Below, one piece after another: positions 8,575-16,784 of a stretch of DNA of 64,000 nucleotides. The position numbers and the translations under genes are program-made. The stretch comes from VXNE01 sp963668365. GTDB lineage: Bacteria > Pseudomonadota > Gammaproteobacteria > Pseudomonadales > Azotimanducaceae. The stretch spans positions 434,001-498,000 of the forward strand of contig OY764266.1 in assembly GCA_963668365.1 (NCBI GenBank). The letters run 5' to 3'. The number at the start of each line of letters is the position of its first letter. Within the stretch, counting starts at the first letter, position 1. Below the pieces are notes generated by a model, which saw only the letters and a list, made by a program, of their open reading frames with translations, had not been told where the DNA came from and did no database searches.

Positions 8575-9594
8575 TCAGTTCCACGGGTCGAGCATCACTT
8601 TCATCGCGGCCCCGCCGAAGAAGGTATCAAACGCCTCGGGCGCCGCTTCGATTCCGAAACCGTGGGTGATGAGTTCGGAAGCCTGGAGTCCCCGCCGCAC
8701 CAGTGTCTCCAGCTCCCGATGATCCCCCGGCCTCGAGTACCAGGTGCCGATCAGTTCCAGCTCCTTTTTGGTGAAATGCTCGATCGTGTTGATCCTCGGT
8801 CCCTGGTCCGTTACGCCGATGAACGCCATCCTGCCGCCCCGCCGCAGCGCGTCGAGGCAAAGGGTCTGGGCATCGGGATTCGCCGAGCAGTCGAGGGCAA
8901 CGTCGATTCCTTCGGGTCCGGCGGCTTCCTGCAACCGTGCGAGCACGTCGGTTTCTTCGGCCGGGTTGACGCACACATCTGCGCCACACTTTCGCGCATG
9001 GTTCAGCCGATACTCGTTGATGTCGAGGACGATGACGAACGCGTTCAGGAATTTGCACAACAGGAGTGCCGACAGACCGATCGGACCCTGACCGGTGATC
9101 AGGACCGTATCGAAGGCGTTGACGTTGAGCCGCTTGATCGCGCGAAAGGGAGTTCCCAGGACGTCGCCGAGCAGGGAACCGATCTCGAAGGAGATGTCGT
9201 CCGCCAACGGCAGGCATGCCCGGTCACCCACCGTGACGTATTGGGAATGGTTGCCCGGAAAGCGCTGTGGCGCCGAGTCGCGCCGCTCGCAAAGCACCCA
9301 GTGGCCCGCGAGGCAATAGCGGCACTGGCCGCAGGGGGTGCCGGCGTAGAGCGCCACGCGATCTCCCTCCCTGACAACCGAAGAGCGGTCGACCTTGCAG
9401 ACGATCCCGGTGCCCTCGTGCCCTGCGTTGTAGCGCGGCGCCTCCACCGTGTTGGGACCATGGTAGGTATGGCTTTCGGATCCGCACAGCGCGGACGACA
9501 TGATCTTCACAACCACCCGTTCATCCTTCGGCTCGGGTTCCGGCACGTCGATCACCCGCACTTTCCGATTGCCCAGCATCTGCACGGTTTTCAT
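8575..9594 (-). CDS. Zinc-dependent medium-chain alcohol/polyol dehydrogenase
   Basis: A 339-residue MDR-family dehydrogenase. Catalytic-zinc ligands are visible as Cys in SALCGSE and His-Glu in AGHEGTG. The structural-zinc lobe is intact (CGQCRYCLAGHWVLC, Cys spacing 3-3-8). The Rossmann glycine motif is TGQGPIGLSALLL at about residue 165. It resembles threonine/sorbitol/glucitol dehydrogenase-like enzymes that oxidise secondary alcohols with NAD(P). It converges on the nuclease-like gene and is divergent from the aldo/keto reductase, which suggests paired sugar or polyol oxidation. The substrate is not predictable. Confidence 0.85.
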   Translation of the reverse strand: MKTVQMLGNRKVRVIDVPEPEPKDERVVVKIMSSALCGSESHTYHGPNTVEAPRYNAGHEGTGIVCKVDRSSVVREGDRVALYAGTPCGQCRYCLAGHWVLCERRDSAPQRFPGNHSQYVTVGDRACLPLADDISFEIGSLLGDVLGTPFRAIKRLNVNAFDTVLITGQGPIGLSALLLCKFLNAFVIVLDINEYRLNHARKCGADVCVNPAEETDVLARLQEAAGPEGIDVALDCSANPDAQTLCLDALRRGGRMAFIGVTDQGPRINTIEHFTKKELELIGTWYSRPGDHRELETLVRRGLQASELITHGFGIEAAPEAFDTFFGGAAMKVMLDPWN

Positions 9595-9736
9595 TGAATC
9601 GAGGCCTTTGTTCCGCTTGCGTATCGTGGGAGCTTAACCCGTCGGCCGGATCGCATCATTTCGACCCTGGATGGAAGGAGCGTACCGGGGAGCGTTAGTC
9701 TTCTATGGGCACTTCCAAACACCATCTGGGGGATCC

Positions 9737-10696
9737 ATGGAGTACAGGCAACTGGGCCGGACGGGATTGCGGGTCGGCCCGCTCGCCCTGGGTACGGTCA
9801 ACTTCTCTTCCTATACGAACGAAGCCGACTCGTTCGCCATCATGGACCGTGCGCTGGAACTCGGCATCAACCACTTTGATACCGCCAACAACTACAACGC
9901 GGGCCGGTCGGAAGCACTGATCGGACGCTGGTTGGCCCAGGGCGGGGGACGCAGGGAAAAAATCGTGCTTGCAACCAAGGTGTACTGCAAGCCCAACGTC
10001 TGGGGCGACACGGATACGGGACCCACGGGTCCCAACGAGCACGGACTGTCGGCGGCGAACATACGCTCCGCCGTGGATGCGAGCCTCACGCGCCTGCAGA
10101 CGGACCATATCGATCTCTATCAGACCCACCACGTCGATCGAAACGTACCCTGGGAGGAGCTCTGGCAGGCGATGGAGCTGCTGATCGCCCAGGGCAAGAT
10201 CACCTATGTCGGCAGTTCCAACTATGCAGGCTGGCACATCGCGCAGGCGCAGGAGGCCGCGCGGCGGCGCAACTCGCTGGGTTTCGCGTCCGAGCAGAGC
10301 ATCTACAACCTGGCGAACCGGAGCGTGGAGCTCGAAGTGATACCGGCGTGCCTTGATTACGGGATGGGGCTCCTTGTCTATAGTCCGCACGCAAGCGGCA
10401 AGCTGGGAGGCAAACCGGACAGCAACGCGGGTCGGCGGGCCATCCAAGACAGGCACCCGCAGGCGGACGCGTTCGAGGCGTTGTGCGACAAGATCGGGCA
10501 CCCGCCCGCAAGCGTTGCGCTTTCCTGGGTCGCGCACCAGCCCGGCGTGACGGCGCCCATCATCGGTCCGCGCACCATGGAACAGCTCGAGGCAAGCGTC
10601 GAAGCCATCGATATCGAACTCGATGAGGAAACACTGCAGCGGCTGGATCGACTCTTCCCGGGCCCCGGCCCTGCCCCCGAAGCCTACGCGTGGTAA
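9737..10696 (+). CDS. Aldo/keto reductase
   Basis: A 319-residue (alpha/beta)8 NADPH-dependent reductase. The start at ATG 9737 (MEYRQLGRTGLRVG) is the family's normal N-terminus and has GGGGG at 9728-9732; an in-frame start at 9671 would add 22 unlikely residues. The catalytic tetrad is recognisable: Asp in HFDTANNYN, Tyr in the same motif, Lys in LATKVYCKP and His in YQTHHVD. It resembles the L-glyceraldehyde reductase/YajO-like branch. A 6-base gap separates it from the hydrolase gene, so the two form a unit. Confidence 0.85.
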   Translation: MEYRQLGRTGLRVGPLALGTVNFSSYTNEADSFAIMDRALELGINHFDTANNYNAGRSEALIGRWLAQGGGRREKIVLATKVYCKPNVWGDTDTGPTGPNEHGLSAANIRSAVDASLTRLQTDHIDLYQTHHVDRNVPWEELWQAMELLIAQGKITYVGSSNYAGWHIAQAQEAARRRNSLGFASEQSIYNLANRSVELEVIPACLDYGMGLLVYSPHASGKLGGKPDSNAGRRAIQDRHPQADAFEALCDKIGHPPASVALSWVAHQPGVTAPIIGPRTMEQLEASVEAIDIELDEETLQRLDRLFPGPGPAPEAYAW

Positions 10697-10702
10697 GGGA
10701 CC

Positions 10703-11557
10703 ATGACTGACGGTTTGCTTAACGACCAGTTCGCTACGGTGTCTACTCCGACCGGTACGCTGCAGATTGCTTACCAGGCATTCGGAAACCGGGACGACCC
10801 CGTGTTCCTGCTGCTCACCGGCTGGTTCTCGGATCTGACGCTTTGGCCCAGGGGGTTCTGCGAAGTGCTCGCCGATCGCGGGTTTCGGGTCATCCGGTAC
10901 GACCATCGCGACGCGGGCTTGAGCACCCGAACCGACATCGATGTCGTCGATCCTGACAACCTGCCTTACACCATGTCCGACCTCGCGGCGGACGCGGTGC
11001 GCCTGCTCGACGCGCTCGGTATCGAGAAGGCGCATGTGGCGGGATTCGCCTTCGGCGCGACGATCTCTCACCTGGTCGCCATTGAACATCCGGATCGCGT
11101 GCTGTCCCTCGTGCCCTTCGCCACCACAACCGGCAGACGTGCGGGTCCACGGCGGCCGCGCAGAGCCATGCCAGCGTTCCCCACGGATCCGGAGGGATTG
11201 AGTCGTCTGCACAAGGAGAAGTTTGCAGACATGGCGAGGGAGAGTTTCGACGCAGAGGACTACGAGGCTCGCCGGAAGGAATCGGCGCAGCGGCGCGCGC
11301 CGTTTACGCGGGGCGACATACAGAGTGCCGTGATGCCGACCGCCGGCGATCGTACCGAGCGCTTGGGCGAGGTCAGGGTTCCAGTGCTCGTGGTGCACCC
11401 GGAGAACGATCCCCTGATTGCTCCCGAAGCCCTGAAACTCCATGTCGAAGCGTTCCCGGACGCGAAGCTGCTGGTCCTCGAGGACATCGGCCACGGCGTG
11501 TTGCCGGAGCGCCACTGGGCGAAGATGGCGGACGCGATGCGGGAGCGAACGCTTTAG
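10703..11557 (+). CDS. Alpha/beta hydrolase with alanine at the nucleophile position
   Basis: A 284-residue alpha/beta-hydrolase fold protein (about residues 15-280). The nucleophile elbow, which should be Gly-x-Ser-x-Gly, reads G114-F-A116-F-G118, so the serine is replaced by alanine (codon gcc). The acid (HPENDPLI) and the histidine (EDIGHGVLP) are retained, as is the oxyanion-hole region (LTGWF). Length and remaining structure are normal, and the flanking 'HVAGFAFGA' aligns cleanly. It may be a non-hydrolytic paralogue or a binding protein. It sits 6 bases after the aldo/keto reductase and ends at a GC-rich hairpin shared with coaD. Confidence 0.75.
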   Translation: MTDGLLNDQFATVSTPTGTLQIAYQAFGNRDDPVFLLLTGWFSDLTLWPRGFCEVLADRGFRVIRYDHRDAGLSTRTDIDVVDPDNLPYTMSDLAADAVRLLDALGIEKAHVAGFAFGATISHLVAIEHPDRVLSLVPFATTTGRRAGPRRPRRAMPAFPTDPEGLSRLHKEKFADMARESFDAEDYEARRKESAQRRAPFTRGDIQSAVMPTAGDRTERLGEVRVPVLVVHPENDPLIAPEALKLHVEAFPDAKLLVLEDIGHGVLPERHWAKMADAMRERTL

Positions 11558-11577
11558 CGGGGCGCGGAACCGCCCCG
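11558..11577. terminator. GC-rich hairpin between convergent genes
   Basis: A perfect 7-bp stem CGGGGCG / CGCCCCG with a 6-base loop sits directly after the hydrolase stop and just before the end of coaD on the other strand. It is placed as a bidirectional terminator would be, but no run of T follows on either strand, so intrinsic termination would be weak. Confidence 0.4.
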
Positions 11578-11578
11578 A

Positions 11579-12064
11579 CTAGCCGGAGCCCCGGAGCTTC
11601 CCGTAGTAGTCGACAACCGCGGGGTGAACGAATCTCGATATGTCGCCGTGGAGCGCGGCGATCTCCCGCACCAGGGAGGAGGACACCATCGAGCTTTCGA
11701 GTGACGGCGGCAGGAATACGTACTCGATGGAGTCGTCCATGGAACGGTTCATTTCCGCCATCTGGAACTCGTACTCGAAGTCCGCCATGGTGCGCAGTCC
11801 GCGCAGGATGAATATCGTTCCTTTCGTGTGCACATAGTCGACAAGCAGGGTGTTGAACCCTTCGACCTCGATGCGGTCGCCGAATTCGGAGAGCACCTCC
11901 CGGCAAAGCCCGACCCGTTCTGCGAGGTGGACTGCCGGATCCTTTTGCGCCGATGTACCGATGGCGACCACGACGCGGTCGAAGAGCTTCAGTGCCCGCC
12001 TGACGAGGTCGGTGTGTCCGTTGGTGATCGGATTGAAGCTGCCTGGATATACGACGGTCGTCAT
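11579..12064 (-). CDS. coaD: Phosphopantetheine adenylyltransferase
   Basis: A 161-residue nucleotidyltransferase that makes dephospho-CoA from 4'-phosphopantetheine and ATP, the penultimate step of coenzyme A synthesis. The nucleotide-binding motif is YPGSFNPITNGHTD (T/HxGH-type), with the conserved LRGLRTMADFEYEFQMAEMN block and the C-terminal SSSLVREIA. Length is standard. It is followed upstream by rsmD on the same strand, the usual gammaproteobacterial neighbour. A dispersed 20-base repeat begins 5 bases upstream of its start. Confidence 0.95.
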   Translation of the reverse strand: MTTVVYPGSFNPITNGHTDLVRRALKLFDRVVVAIGTSAQKDPAVHLAERVGLCREVLSEFGDRIEVEGFNTLLVDYVHTKGTIFILRGLRTMADFEYEFQMAEMNRSMDDSIEYVFLPPSLESSMVSSSLVREIAALHGDISRFVHPAVVDYYGKLRGSG

Positions 12065-12068
12065 GGAA

Positions 12069-12088
12069 CCTTCAGCCGGGGAGCGCGA
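12069..12088. repeat. Third copy of a dispersed 20-base repeat
   Basis: CCTTCAGCCGGGGAGCGCGA occurs here, between coaD and rsmD, and identically at 34372-34391 and 34417-34436. Three exact 20-mers in 64 kb are not expected by chance. Here it lacks the following hairpin seen in the two other copies. It looks like a piece of a genome-dispersed palindromic element (REP-like). Confidence 0.6.
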
Positions 12089-12149
12089 ATGAACACCCTG
12101 TCATGGCGACACGCATGGTCGCCGCTTGTGGGCGTCTGACCCATTCATC

Positions 12150-12719
12150 CTAGCCCAAACGGTTGGGGCGCACCAACCGGAAGCGGCAGTCGCCGGCGCG
12201 GGACTGCTTGATCGTGGTCCAGCCGGGGATATCCATGACGGCCCGCGACTCGACGTACACGGTGGTCTCGCGTTGCCGCAGCAGGTCGAGAGCCTCCTCC
12301 GCCAGCGATCGCTTCCCCGAAGCACGTTGTCCCCGATGCGGGGGTTCGAACGGCGGGTCGACGAAGACGACGTTCCAGTTCCACGCCGATTGCCGGCGCA
12401 GCCAGGGCAATGCGGAAACGTTGTGAATCTCGCATGCGGCGTCCAGGCGTCGCGCCTGGGCCCGCAACAGGTTCGCCGTTCGCGGGTCGTGCTCGATGAA
12501 CGTTGCCGATGCAGCCCCGCGCGACAATGCTTCGAACGCCAGGGCGCCGGTTCCCGCGAACAGGTCCAGTACGCGGGCATCCTCCACCTCGGGACCGAGC
12601 CAGTTGAAGAGAGTCTCGCGAACGCGGTCCATCGTGGGCCTGAGACCTGGTCGTTGGATGACCTGGAGCTTTCGCCCTTTCCACTTACCGCCGATAATGC
12701 GTACCGTGCGTTTCGCCAT
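12150..12719 (-). CDS. rsmD: 16S rRNA (guanine(966)-N(2))-methyltransferase
   Basis: A 189-residue class I SAM-dependent methyltransferase modifying G966 of 16S rRNA. Motifs: MAKRTVRIIGGKWKGRKL at the N-terminus, PTMDRVRETLFNWL, DLFAGTGALAFEALSRG for SAM binding, and the catalytic DPPFEPPH. Length and order are normal. It is divergent from ftsY, with 54 bases between the two start codons, the typical arrangement. Confidence 0.95.
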   Translation of the reverse strand: MAKRTVRIIGGKWKGRKLQVIQRPGLRPTMDRVRETLFNWLGPEVEDARVLDLFAGTGALAFEALSRGAASATFIEHDPRTANLLRAQARRLDAACEIHNVSALPWLRRQSAWNWNVVFVDPPFEPPHRGQRASGKRSLAEEALDLLRQRETTVYVESRAVMDIPGWTTIKQSRAGDCRFRLVRPNRLG

Positions 12720-12773
12720 GATCGGCGCCGTTCGGACCGTGATGCTGCCGCTGGCCGAATATATGAGTTTGCA

Positions 12774-13763
12774 TTGAAGGAAGATAGCCGAACGGGCATC
12801 TGGGACCGTCTATCCCGGACGCGAAACCGGCTCGCGGAAGCCGCGGGCAACCTGCTCCTGGGCGAGCGTTCGATCGATCAGGACGCGCTGGATGACCTGG
12901 AGGCCGCGCTCCTCGGAACCGATGTGGGCGTCGATGCCACGCAGCGCATCGTCGACGCGATCGCGAAGCGGGTATCGCGCAGGGAACTTTCCGACACTGG
13001 CGCGCTGCGCGGTGCGCTGCGTGAGGAACTGGAGGAAATGCTTGCTCCCATGACCCGTCCGTTCGAGGTCGATGAGGAGCGGCGGCCGTTCGTGGTCCTG
13101 ATGGTGGGGGTCAACGGCGCGGGCAAGACGACGACGATCGGCAAGCTCGCGAAGCAGCTTCGCGACCAGGGACGCTCGGTGCTGTTGGCGGCGGGCGATA
13201 CGTTTCGAGCCGCGGCGGTGGAACAGTTGAGCGAATGGGGCCGGCGCAACGAAGTGCCGGTGATCGCCCAGGATCGCGGCGCCGATAGCGCGTCGGTGAT
13301 CTTCGATGCGATGGAGGCGGCGCGCGCGCGCGGCATTGACGTCGTGCTTGCGGACACCGCGGGTCGATTGCAGGCGAAGACCAATCTCATGGAGGAACTC
13401 AGGAAGGTGAAACGCGTCGTTTCACGTTTCGACGGCACCGCGCCGCACGAAGTGGTGCTGGTGCTGGATGCGGGAATCGGCCAGAACTCGCTCAGCCAGG
13501 TGGCCCGGTTCGACGAGGCGGTCGGGCTCACCGGGTTGATCGTGGCAAAGCTCGACGGCACGGCAAGGGCGGGAATACTGTTTGCCGTCGCGGCGCAGAA
13601 CGCGGTTTCGAGAGACGGCCGAAAGGGCGCGGCCAACCCTGCCCGAGCGCTGCCGGTGTACTTCATCGGTGTCGGGGAGGGGGTCGAGGATCTTCGGCGT
13701 TTCGATGCGCGGGAGTTCGTGGACGCCCTGCTGGAGAACGGGCAAGAGAAAGCGCATGGGTAG
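12774..13763 (+). CDS. ftsY: Signal recognition particle receptor FtsY
   Basis: A 329-residue SRP GTPase that docks SRP-ribosome complexes at the inner membrane. The NG domain is complete: N helices, P-loop GVNGAGKTTTIGKLA, DTAGRLQ switch, TKLDG-type AKLDGTA, and GVGEGVEDLRRF near the end. The frame is open upstream, but the only start codon there that does not lie inside rsmD is TTG at 12774, so the usual acidic A domain is absent. Compared with standard FtsY there is an insert of roughly 14 residues (about 276-292, rich in Arg, Gly and Ala) between AVAAQ and PVYFIGVGE, and DATTGQN is replaced by DAGIGQN. The stop overlaps the ftsE start by 8 bases. Confidence 0.9.
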   Translation: MKEDSRTGIWDRLSRTRNRLAEAAGNLLLGERSIDQDALDDLEAALLGTDVGVDATQRIVDAIAKRVSRRELSDTGALRGALREELEEMLAPMTRPFEVDEERRPFVVLMVGVNGAGKTTTIGKLAKQLRDQGRSVLLAAGDTFRAAAVEQLSEWGRRNEVPVIAQDRGADSASVIFDAMEAARARGIDVVLADTAGRLQAKTNLMEELRKVKRVVSRFDGTAPHEVVLVLDAGIGQNSLSQVARFDEAVGLTGLIVAKLDGTARAGILFAVAAQNAVSRDGRKGAANPARALPVYFIGVGEGVEDLRRFDAREFVDALLENGQEKAHG

Positions 13764-14433
13764 CATTGCCCTGCACGACGTCACGAAGAGGTTCGACAAC
13801 GGGCAGGAGGCCCTGCGCAACGTGTCTCTCACGTTCGACGAAGGCTCGATGGCCTTTCTCACGGGACATTCGGGCGCGGGGAAGAGCACCTTCCTCAAGC
13901 TCCTGCTGCGGTTGCAGCTCCCGACCCAGGGACAGATCGTCGTCAATGGCGTCAACATAAGCCAGCTTCCAAGGCGCCGGATTCCGCGTTATCGGCAGCA
14001 CCTCGGAGCCGTGTTTCAGGACCATCACCTGCTGTCCGATCGCACGGTGCTGGAAAACGTCGCCCTGCCATTGGTGGTGACGAGCATGCGTGCCAGGGAC
14101 ATTGCCACCAGGGCCCGGGCCGCGCTCTCGATGGTGGGCCTCCTCGCCAAGGAAAGACTCTACCCGAGCCACCTGTCGGCTGGAGAACAGCAGCGCGTCG
14201 GCATTGCCAGGGCGGTGGTCAACCGTCCGAACCTGATACTGGCGGACGAACCGACTGGCAATCTCGATCCCGAGTTATCGCGAGAGGTCATGGGTCTGTT
14301 CGTGAACTTTCGACGGATCGGGGCGACGGTTATCGTCGCGACTCATGACCAGCACCTCATCGAAACCATGGGTGTGCGCGTCATAGAACTGGACAGTGGT
14401 CGAGTCGTTCGGGACGAGGCCCCAGGCGCATGA
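13756..14433 (+). CDS. ftsE: Cell division ATP-binding protein FtsE
   Basis: A 225-residue ABC ATPase that works with FtsX at the divisome to control amidase activators and peptidoglycan splitting. Walker A GHSGAGKST, Q-loop region, signature LSAGEQQRVGIARA (LSGGEQ variant), Walker B LILADEPTGNLD and switch histidine in ATHDQH are all present. Start ATG 13756 gives MGSIALHDVTKRF, the standard N-terminus. It overlaps ftsY and ftsX at its two ends, so the three genes are translationally coupled. Confidence 0.95.
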   Translation: MGSIALHDVTKRFDNGQEALRNVSLTFDEGSMAFLTGHSGAGKSTFLKLLLRLQLPTQGQIVVNGVNISQLPRRRIPRYRQHLGAVFQDHHLLSDRTVLENVALPLVVTSMRARDIATRARAALSMVGLLAKERLYPSHLSAGEQQRVGIARAVVNRPNLILADEPTGNLDPELSREVMGLFVNFRRIGATVIVATHDQHLIETMGVRVIELDSGRVVRDEAPGA

Positions 14434-15392
14434 GGGGTGAAGGCAGATTTCGAGATCCCTGGCCGCCGGTGCAGCGTCCACGGTTCGCCTGGATACGCGA
14501 CCACTGGCGCGTGAGCCGGGACTGCTTCACCCTCGCCTGTCGTCGACTTTGGTCGAGTCTGCTGGTATGGCTGCTGATCGGCATTTCGCTGGCGCTTCCG
14601 GCGGCGCTCTACCTCCTGCAGCACAACCTGGCTGCTGCCGCGGCACAGTGGGATGGACGTCCAAGTTTCACCGTCTATCTGCAGACCGGCAGCGAGATCG
14701 GCGTTGCCCGGGGGCTTGCGGACCGGCTCGATGCGGAGCCGGAAGTGGAGCGGGCGTGGGTGATTACGCCGCAGCAGGCGCTGGCGGAGTTCAGCGAAGG
14801 CCTCACGATAGCTGACGCGCTGGAAGTTCTCGGAGAGAACCCGCTGCCGGCATCGGTCAGGGCCACCGTGGCCGACGGGGTGCGCGAGGAGGAGTTGCAG
14901 CGGTTCATGGCGGAGCAGAGTGCGGCTGAGGGGGTGGACGAAGTCGTCCTGGAGAAAGCCTGGCTTGAGCGGATGGCGGCCATATCCGACTTTGTTGGAC
15001 GGGTTGGCTGGATTCTTGCCGCCGTATTCGGACTCGGCGCCGCGCTGGTTACGGCATCTTCGGTGCGCCTCGTCATAGAATCGCGGCTCGAAGAACTCAG
15101 CGTGCAGAAGCTCGTGGGCGGAACGGACGCGTTCGTGAGGAGGCCGTTCCTGTATTTCGGACTCTTTTATGGCGTTGGCGGCGGCATGGTGGCGGCGATG
15201 CTGGTCGCGGGTTCGCTGGGCGCGCTGGAGGCGCCACTGGTGACATTGTTCGACAGCTACAAGGAACGTCTGACCATCGAGGGAATGGACGGACCCCTCG
15301 TGGGCGCGCTCCTGGGAGTGGGTGGGCTGCTCGGGCTGTTCGGTGCCTTGATCGCGACGAACCGGCGTCTCAAGCAGGTGGAACTGACGTGA
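14430..15392 (+). CDS. ftsX: Cell division protein FtsX, permease-like
   Basis: A 320-residue membrane partner of FtsE. Topology is as expected: cytoplasmic N-terminus, TM1 at about residues 44-66, a periplasmic domain at about 67-190, then three TM segments (about 190-212, 240-263, 285-308) with the FtsX core SVRLVIESRLEELSVQKLVGGTDAFVRRPFL. ATG overlaps the ftsE stop (ATGA). Length fits the gammaproteobacterial family. Confidence 0.93.
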   Translation: MRGEGRFRDPWPPVQRPRFAWIRDHWRVSRDCFTLACRRLWSSLLVWLLIGISLALPAALYLLQHNLAAAAAQWDGRPSFTVYLQTGSEIGVARGLADRLDAEPEVERAWVITPQQALAEFSEGLTIADALEVLGENPLPASVRATVADGVREEELQRFMAEQSAAEGVDEVVLEKAWLERMAAISDFVGRVGWILAAVFGLGAALVTASSVRLVIESRLEELSVQKLVGGTDAFVRRPFLYFGLFYGVGGGMVAAMLVAGSLGALEAPLVTLFDSYKERLTIEGMDGPLVGALLGVGGLLGLFGALIATNRRLKQVELT

Positions 15393-15414
15393 TGTCTTGG
15401 GGGGATTTCACTCG

Positions 15415-16092
15415 ATGCGGCTAGAGGGCGTGTCTGTCGTCTACTCTGACGAGGGCTTCTTTTCGAATGTCGAGGAAGTGAAGGCGCTGAACGATGTGAG
15501 CCTGCGCGTGGGACGCGGTGACAAGGTGGGCATCATCGGTTCGAACGGTGCCGGAAAGTCGACGCTGGTCCGCGTCATGTCGGGCGTGTTGAAACCCAAC
15601 TCGGGGATCGTCGACGACGAGGGGATGTCGAGCGCGCTCCTGTCGCTGAATGCGGGGTTCGATGGCGAGTTGTCCGGCACCAGGAATGTCGTCATGCATA
15701 GCATGCTGATGGGATTGACTCGCAAGGAGGCGGTTGCTCGCATCGGGGCGGTGGCCGAGATGTCGGGCTTGGGTGAGGCGATGAACCGCCGGGTCAGCAC
15801 CTACTCGACGGGTATGCGCGCGCGCCTGTGCTTCTCGACCGCGATCAACCTGGAACCCGATCTCCTGCTGCTGGACGAAGCGTTCGTCGTCGGAGACCTG
15901 GACTTCCGTGAGAAGTCTCAACGGATCATGCACGAGCGGTTCACCGAAGACCGGGCGATCGTGCTCGTCAGTCACTCCCTCGCCACGTTGCAACAGCTTT
16001 GCGAGCGCGCCGTTTGGCTGGACCACGGCGAAATCAGGGCGCAGGGCGAGACGCAAGACGTGGTCCGGGAATATCGGGACGCGGGGAACTGA
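15415..16092 (+). CDS. Polysaccharide-export-type ABC ATPase (Wzt/TagH-like)
   Basis: A 225-residue ATPase of the ABC-2 polysaccharide exporter class. Features typical of Wzt/TagH: Walker A IGSNGAGKST, ALLSLNAGFDGELSGTRN before the signature, signature YSTGMRARLCFS, Walker B LLLLDEAFVVGDLDF. The C-terminal carbohydrate-binding domain of O-antigen Wzt proteins is absent. ATG 15415 has GGGGGG about 10 bases upstream. No ABC-2 permease (Wzm) is in the window, so its partner must be encoded elsewhere. It follows ftsX by 22 bases, in the position where rpoH normally follows ftsX. Confidence 0.85.
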   Translation: MRLEGVSVVYSDEGFFSNVEEVKALNDVSLRVGRGDKVGIIGSNGAGKSTLVRVMSGVLKPNSGIVDDEGMSSALLSLNAGFDGELSGTRNVVMHSMLMGLTRKEAVARIGAVAEMSGLGEAMNRRVSTYSTGMRARLCFSTAINLEPDLLLLDEAFVVGDLDFREKSQRIMHERFTEDRAIVLVSHSLATLQQLCERAVWLDHGEIRAQGETQDVVREYRDAGN

Positions 16093-16110
16093 GGAGGCGT
16101 TGGCTGTCAG

Positions 16111-16677
16111 CTACTCCCCGACGTACTCGAACGGGCTGTCCAGTTGCGACAGCGTGGGATGTTCCCGATCCCTGTCAGAGAGGACCGCGCCGGTTTCGGG
16201 GATTGGCCAGCGGATGCCGAGTTCGGGGTCGTTCCACAGGAGTCCCCTGTCGTGGTCGGGCGCATAGTAGTCGCTGACCTTGTAGATGACCTCGGTGTCG
16301 GGGGTCAGCGTCATGAACCCGTGCCCAAAACCCGCCGGCACCCAGATCTGGTTCCACGCCTCGGCGGAGATCGTTGCGCTTACGTGCTGGCCATAGGTCG
16401 GTGACCCCCGGCGCAGGTCCACCGCCACGTCGAATATCGAACCGCGCGCAACCCGGACGAGTTTTCCCTGGGCAAAGGGCGGTGTCTGGAAGTGCAGTCC
16501 CCGGATGGTGCCCGCGTCGGCTGAAAGCGAGCAGTTGTCCTGGACAAAGTCCACCGAAATGCCGCCCTCTCGCAGGGTTTTCCGGTTGTACACCTCGGAA
16601 AAGAAGCCCCTGTGGTCGCCGTGTTTTGCCGGCGCAAGGAGCTTGACGTCGGGGATATCAAGGGGTTCGATGTGCAT
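16111..16677 (-). CDS. rfbC: dTDP-4-dehydrorhamnose 3,5-epimerase
   Basis: A 188-residue cupin epimerase of dTDP-L-rhamnose synthesis. The N-terminal MHIEPLDIPDVKLLAPAKHGDHRGFFSE block is typical; catalytic His is in GLHFQTPP, Asp in FDVAVDLRRG, Tyr in YKVSDYYAPDHDRG and the C-terminus contains WNDPELGIRWP. Start ATG 16677 is the conserved N-terminus. RmlA, RmlB and RmlD are not in the window. With the convergent Wzt-like ATPase it forms a small surface-polysaccharide insert between ftsX and rpoH. Confidence 0.92.
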   Translation of the reverse strand: MHIEPLDIPDVKLLAPAKHGDHRGFFSEVYNRKTLREGGISVDFVQDNCSLSADAGTIRGLHFQTPPFAQGKLVRVARGSIFDVAVDLRRGSPTYGQHVSATISAEAWNQIWVPAGFGHGFMTLTPDTEVIYKVSDYYAPDHDRGLLWNDPELGIRWPIPETGAVLSDRDREHPTLSQLDSPFEYVGE

Positions 16678-16757
16678 GGCGGTGGAATGTACGCCAAGTG
16701 CTGCGCAGAGGCGAGTTGGAACTGCTGCGCCCCCCTCGCGGAGAACCTTTTGGGCAT

Positions 16758-16784
16758 TTGGCACTCTAAGGGGGAGAGTGCTAA
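16758..16784. promoter_or_regulatory. CIRCE operator (HrcA-binding site) in the rpoH promoter
   Basis: TTGGCACTC-N9-GAGTGCTAA, against the CIRCE consensus TTAGCACTC-N9-GAGTGCTAA: 17 of 18 arm bases match and the spacer is exactly 9. CIRCE is the operator of HrcA, the heat-inactivated repressor whose folding depends on GroEL, and normally controls groES-groEL and dnaK operons. Here it lies 35 bases upstream of the rpoH start codon, over a likely sigma-70 promoter. It is symmetric, so it might also affect rfbC on the other strand. Confidence 0.88.

Noticed and set aside
9695..11515. 606-codon minus-strand frame opposite the aldo/keto reductase and hydrolase genes
   Set aside because: It spans two real genes and their gap, with low-complexity Arg/His/Gly composition; a codon-bias shadow.
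12126..12773. Upstream extension of the ftsY frame
   Set aside because: It runs through the whole of rsmD on the other strand and encodes no FtsY-like A domain; the only start outside rsmD is TTG 12774.
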